This document shows, piece by piece, positions 62,230-64,000 of a stretch of 64,000 bases of DNA (position 1 is its first letter; every line of letters begins with the position of its first letter). Source of the DNA: Beaufortia kweichowensis (lineage: Eukaryota; Chordata; Actinopteri; Cypriniformes; Gastromyzontidae); assembly GCA_019155185.1 (NCBI GenBank), contig CM032801.1, positions 5,943,351 through 6,007,350 of the forward strand, read 5' to 3'. Under the pieces are notes generated by a model. It saw nothing but the letters and a program-made list of their open reading frames with translations. It did not search any database and had not been told where the DNA came from. The position numbers were made by a program, and so were the translations under genes.

Positions 62230-64000
62230 AATTTAGTGTACACATGAAAAAACGTCTTGTCAGACTAACATACTGTAGGAAAGACTGCCATAAAATACAC
62301 TCAAACTACAATGAGGATATTGTTATATTTGAAGCATTTTGATACAACTGTGCCATTTCACTTTTGTAATATACACATAGTCACAAAGCCACATAAATGC
62401 GACAAAGGTAAATGAAACATATCTGAGTAGCACATTATTCTTTTAAGCTTCGGAGGATCAAACTACAAGCATTTCCCTTTCAGCATTTTTCACAGAAAGG
62501 GCCAGTAAAGATGCAGATGGCAGCATATGCAGAATTGGGGCAAAGAATCATGGGATGCATACATGTAGCCAAATAACAAACAAAGAAAGTTAGATTCTGA
62601 TAGTGATAGGCCTGATTTGTTTGGTTATCATACATCAAACCCTATAAACAATGCCACAAAAACACTCACACAAATCTCTGTTTACATCAAGAAACTGCAG
62701 AAAAACTCACAAATCAACTCAATGAGCTGACAAGATCCAAACGGCACTCAAAGACACAAACACTCTTCATTTAAGTTTGGTAAGATTGCTTCAATGATTT
62801 TGGCAAGTACATACATATGTCTAAATATTTTTTGCAAGTTTGAGGATGAATTGACTATTGGACTGCTTTATGCTTGTTTGTTTCATGGACTTTGTGCTTA
62901 TTTTATTTTGTTAAATAAAACATAACACACATGCAAGTATTCTCAGATCAGATAAAGTTACAACAGTATCTGTCTGATATGGGTTTTTAATGGCCGGTAC
63001 TGATATCTAGAGAGTACGGTGGCTGATGATTATTTACTGATAATGAATGTGATGTATACAGAATGCTGATTGGTCAATGGCATTATGAGAGGCATCAAGA
63101 GAAAAAATGGTATATATGATAACAACGGCACCATTTTGGTAATACATAATTAAAATAAGATAAGCAACAAAGTATACTGCAAATAGTTCATCAACATTTT
63201 AAAAAAGGGCTTGACCATTGAGCACAAGCATTATTTCAGTGTGTAATACATTACACGTGACATTTAGCCTTTATCACTCCAATGACATAACAAAAGTCTC
63301 TTAGCAACATTTGACCCAGCTGGACAATGCTTCCAAATCTTCAGTGAAGTGATAAATTCAGAAAAGTTTGTTAACATCTCCTGTCAGGATTGTGATTAAG
63401 TGATGTAAAGAGGCCATTGTGCTCACTACGTTCCCGTACTGGAAATCACTTCATTTTTCTTCATTCACTTTTCTAAAGCCCCTCAGATAAAAAAACATGC
63501 AAACCAACTCAGTAAATATATTGAAATGTGATAAAAAATAAAGTGTCTTTTTAAATGCTCTAATTACATTTTACAATGCAAAACAAACTCTCAGTATTTT
63601 TGGTGTTCTGCAGTACAAATTGTTTAAATGGATACATTTTCTTGATATGAAAAATGACATTAAGTCTTTTTTCCGAAAAGAATTACCAAATGTAAGTGAG
63701 TTTATGCTTGAAACAAAGAAAGGTATCTACCAATGAGGTAAGAAAAAAATTACATGATCAATAAATTAAGTACTTGAGTAAAATTGATTTCAGTTAGTTT
63801 TTTTAGTCCATTGGCAGACATTTTTCCTTGTTTCAGCAGAAACTCTATAAAATCTTCTGCATAATATCAACAAACATTCTGCAAAGACTTAATATATTTT
63901 TAATATAGTTAAGTTTTAAATTATTAATATCATTTTTCATATCATACTGCTCATCAAGACAATGTGTTTTGATTTTGAAGATCTTTGTACATCAAAAGAC

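Larger units (their letters stand above)
33971..64000. other. Downstream gene desert
   Basis: About 30 kb without a convincing exon series, RNA gene or start-to-stop coding frame of known type. The frames present are short, AT-driven or in repeats. In other vertebrates the region 3' of FGFR2, toward WDR11, is a large desert with regulatory elements, so emptiness is expected. The elements I can name are listed separately. The rest (for example 34030-34850, 37430-38500, 40100-40900, 41000-42300, 46240-47280, 48720-50390, 56000-57200, 62240-64000) is AT-rich DNA in which I see nothing. Confidence 0.7.

Noticed and set aside
33971..64000. A neighbouring gene such as wdr11 or ate1 within the window
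   Set aside because: No WD-repeat, arginyltransferase or other recognisable exon was found on either strand.

Overview
The window is vertebrate genomic DNA from a teleost fish, most likely a cyprinid (carp, minnow or zebrafish family). It is AT-rich, with long introns, GT-AG splice sites, microsatellites and many copies of the TTAA-flanked 'AGTTCACCCAAAA' non-autonomous DNA transposon that is very common in cyprinid genomes. The encoded protein is nearly the same as zebrafish Fgfr2 as I remember it. I see no bacterial genes, tRNA, rRNA or CRISPR.

One complete protein-coding gene is present: fgfr2 (fibroblast growth factor receptor 2), plus strand, about 1.5-34 kb. It has a non-coding first exon in a CpG-rich promoter region. 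Eighteen coding exons run from the ATG at 4743 to the TGA at 32361. Two of them are the mutually exclusive IIIb and IIIc exons that set ligand specificity. Splicing exon lengths in phase gives 817 codons for the IIIc form without the optional Val-Thr dipeptide. In order the exons encode a signal peptide, Ig I, acid box, Ig II, Ig III, a transmembrane helix, the juxtamembrane FRS2-docking region, a complete tyrosine kinase domain with all catalytic motifs, and a tail with the PLC-gamma docking tyrosine.

Upstream (1-1490) there is a likely conserved non-coding element, a long GA repeat and a transposon copy. Downstream (about 34-64 kb) I find no convincing gene. This fits the gene desert that lies 3' of FGFR2, toward WDR11, in other vertebrates. 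The desert holds dispersed repeats, three inverted-repeat transposon relics, a recent 432-bp tandem duplication, a duplicated block with a nearly invariant 61-bp core, and several GC-balanced, complex stretches that look like conserved regulatory elements.

The points most worth a second look are around the juxtamembrane exon. One is the non-canonical /GA 5' splice site that controls the Val-Thr insertion. Another is a possible in-frame 33-nt microexon, apparently undescribed, in the following intron. Also notable are the IIIb/IIIc control intron, a possible alternative first exon in intron 1, and the two duplications in the downstream desert.
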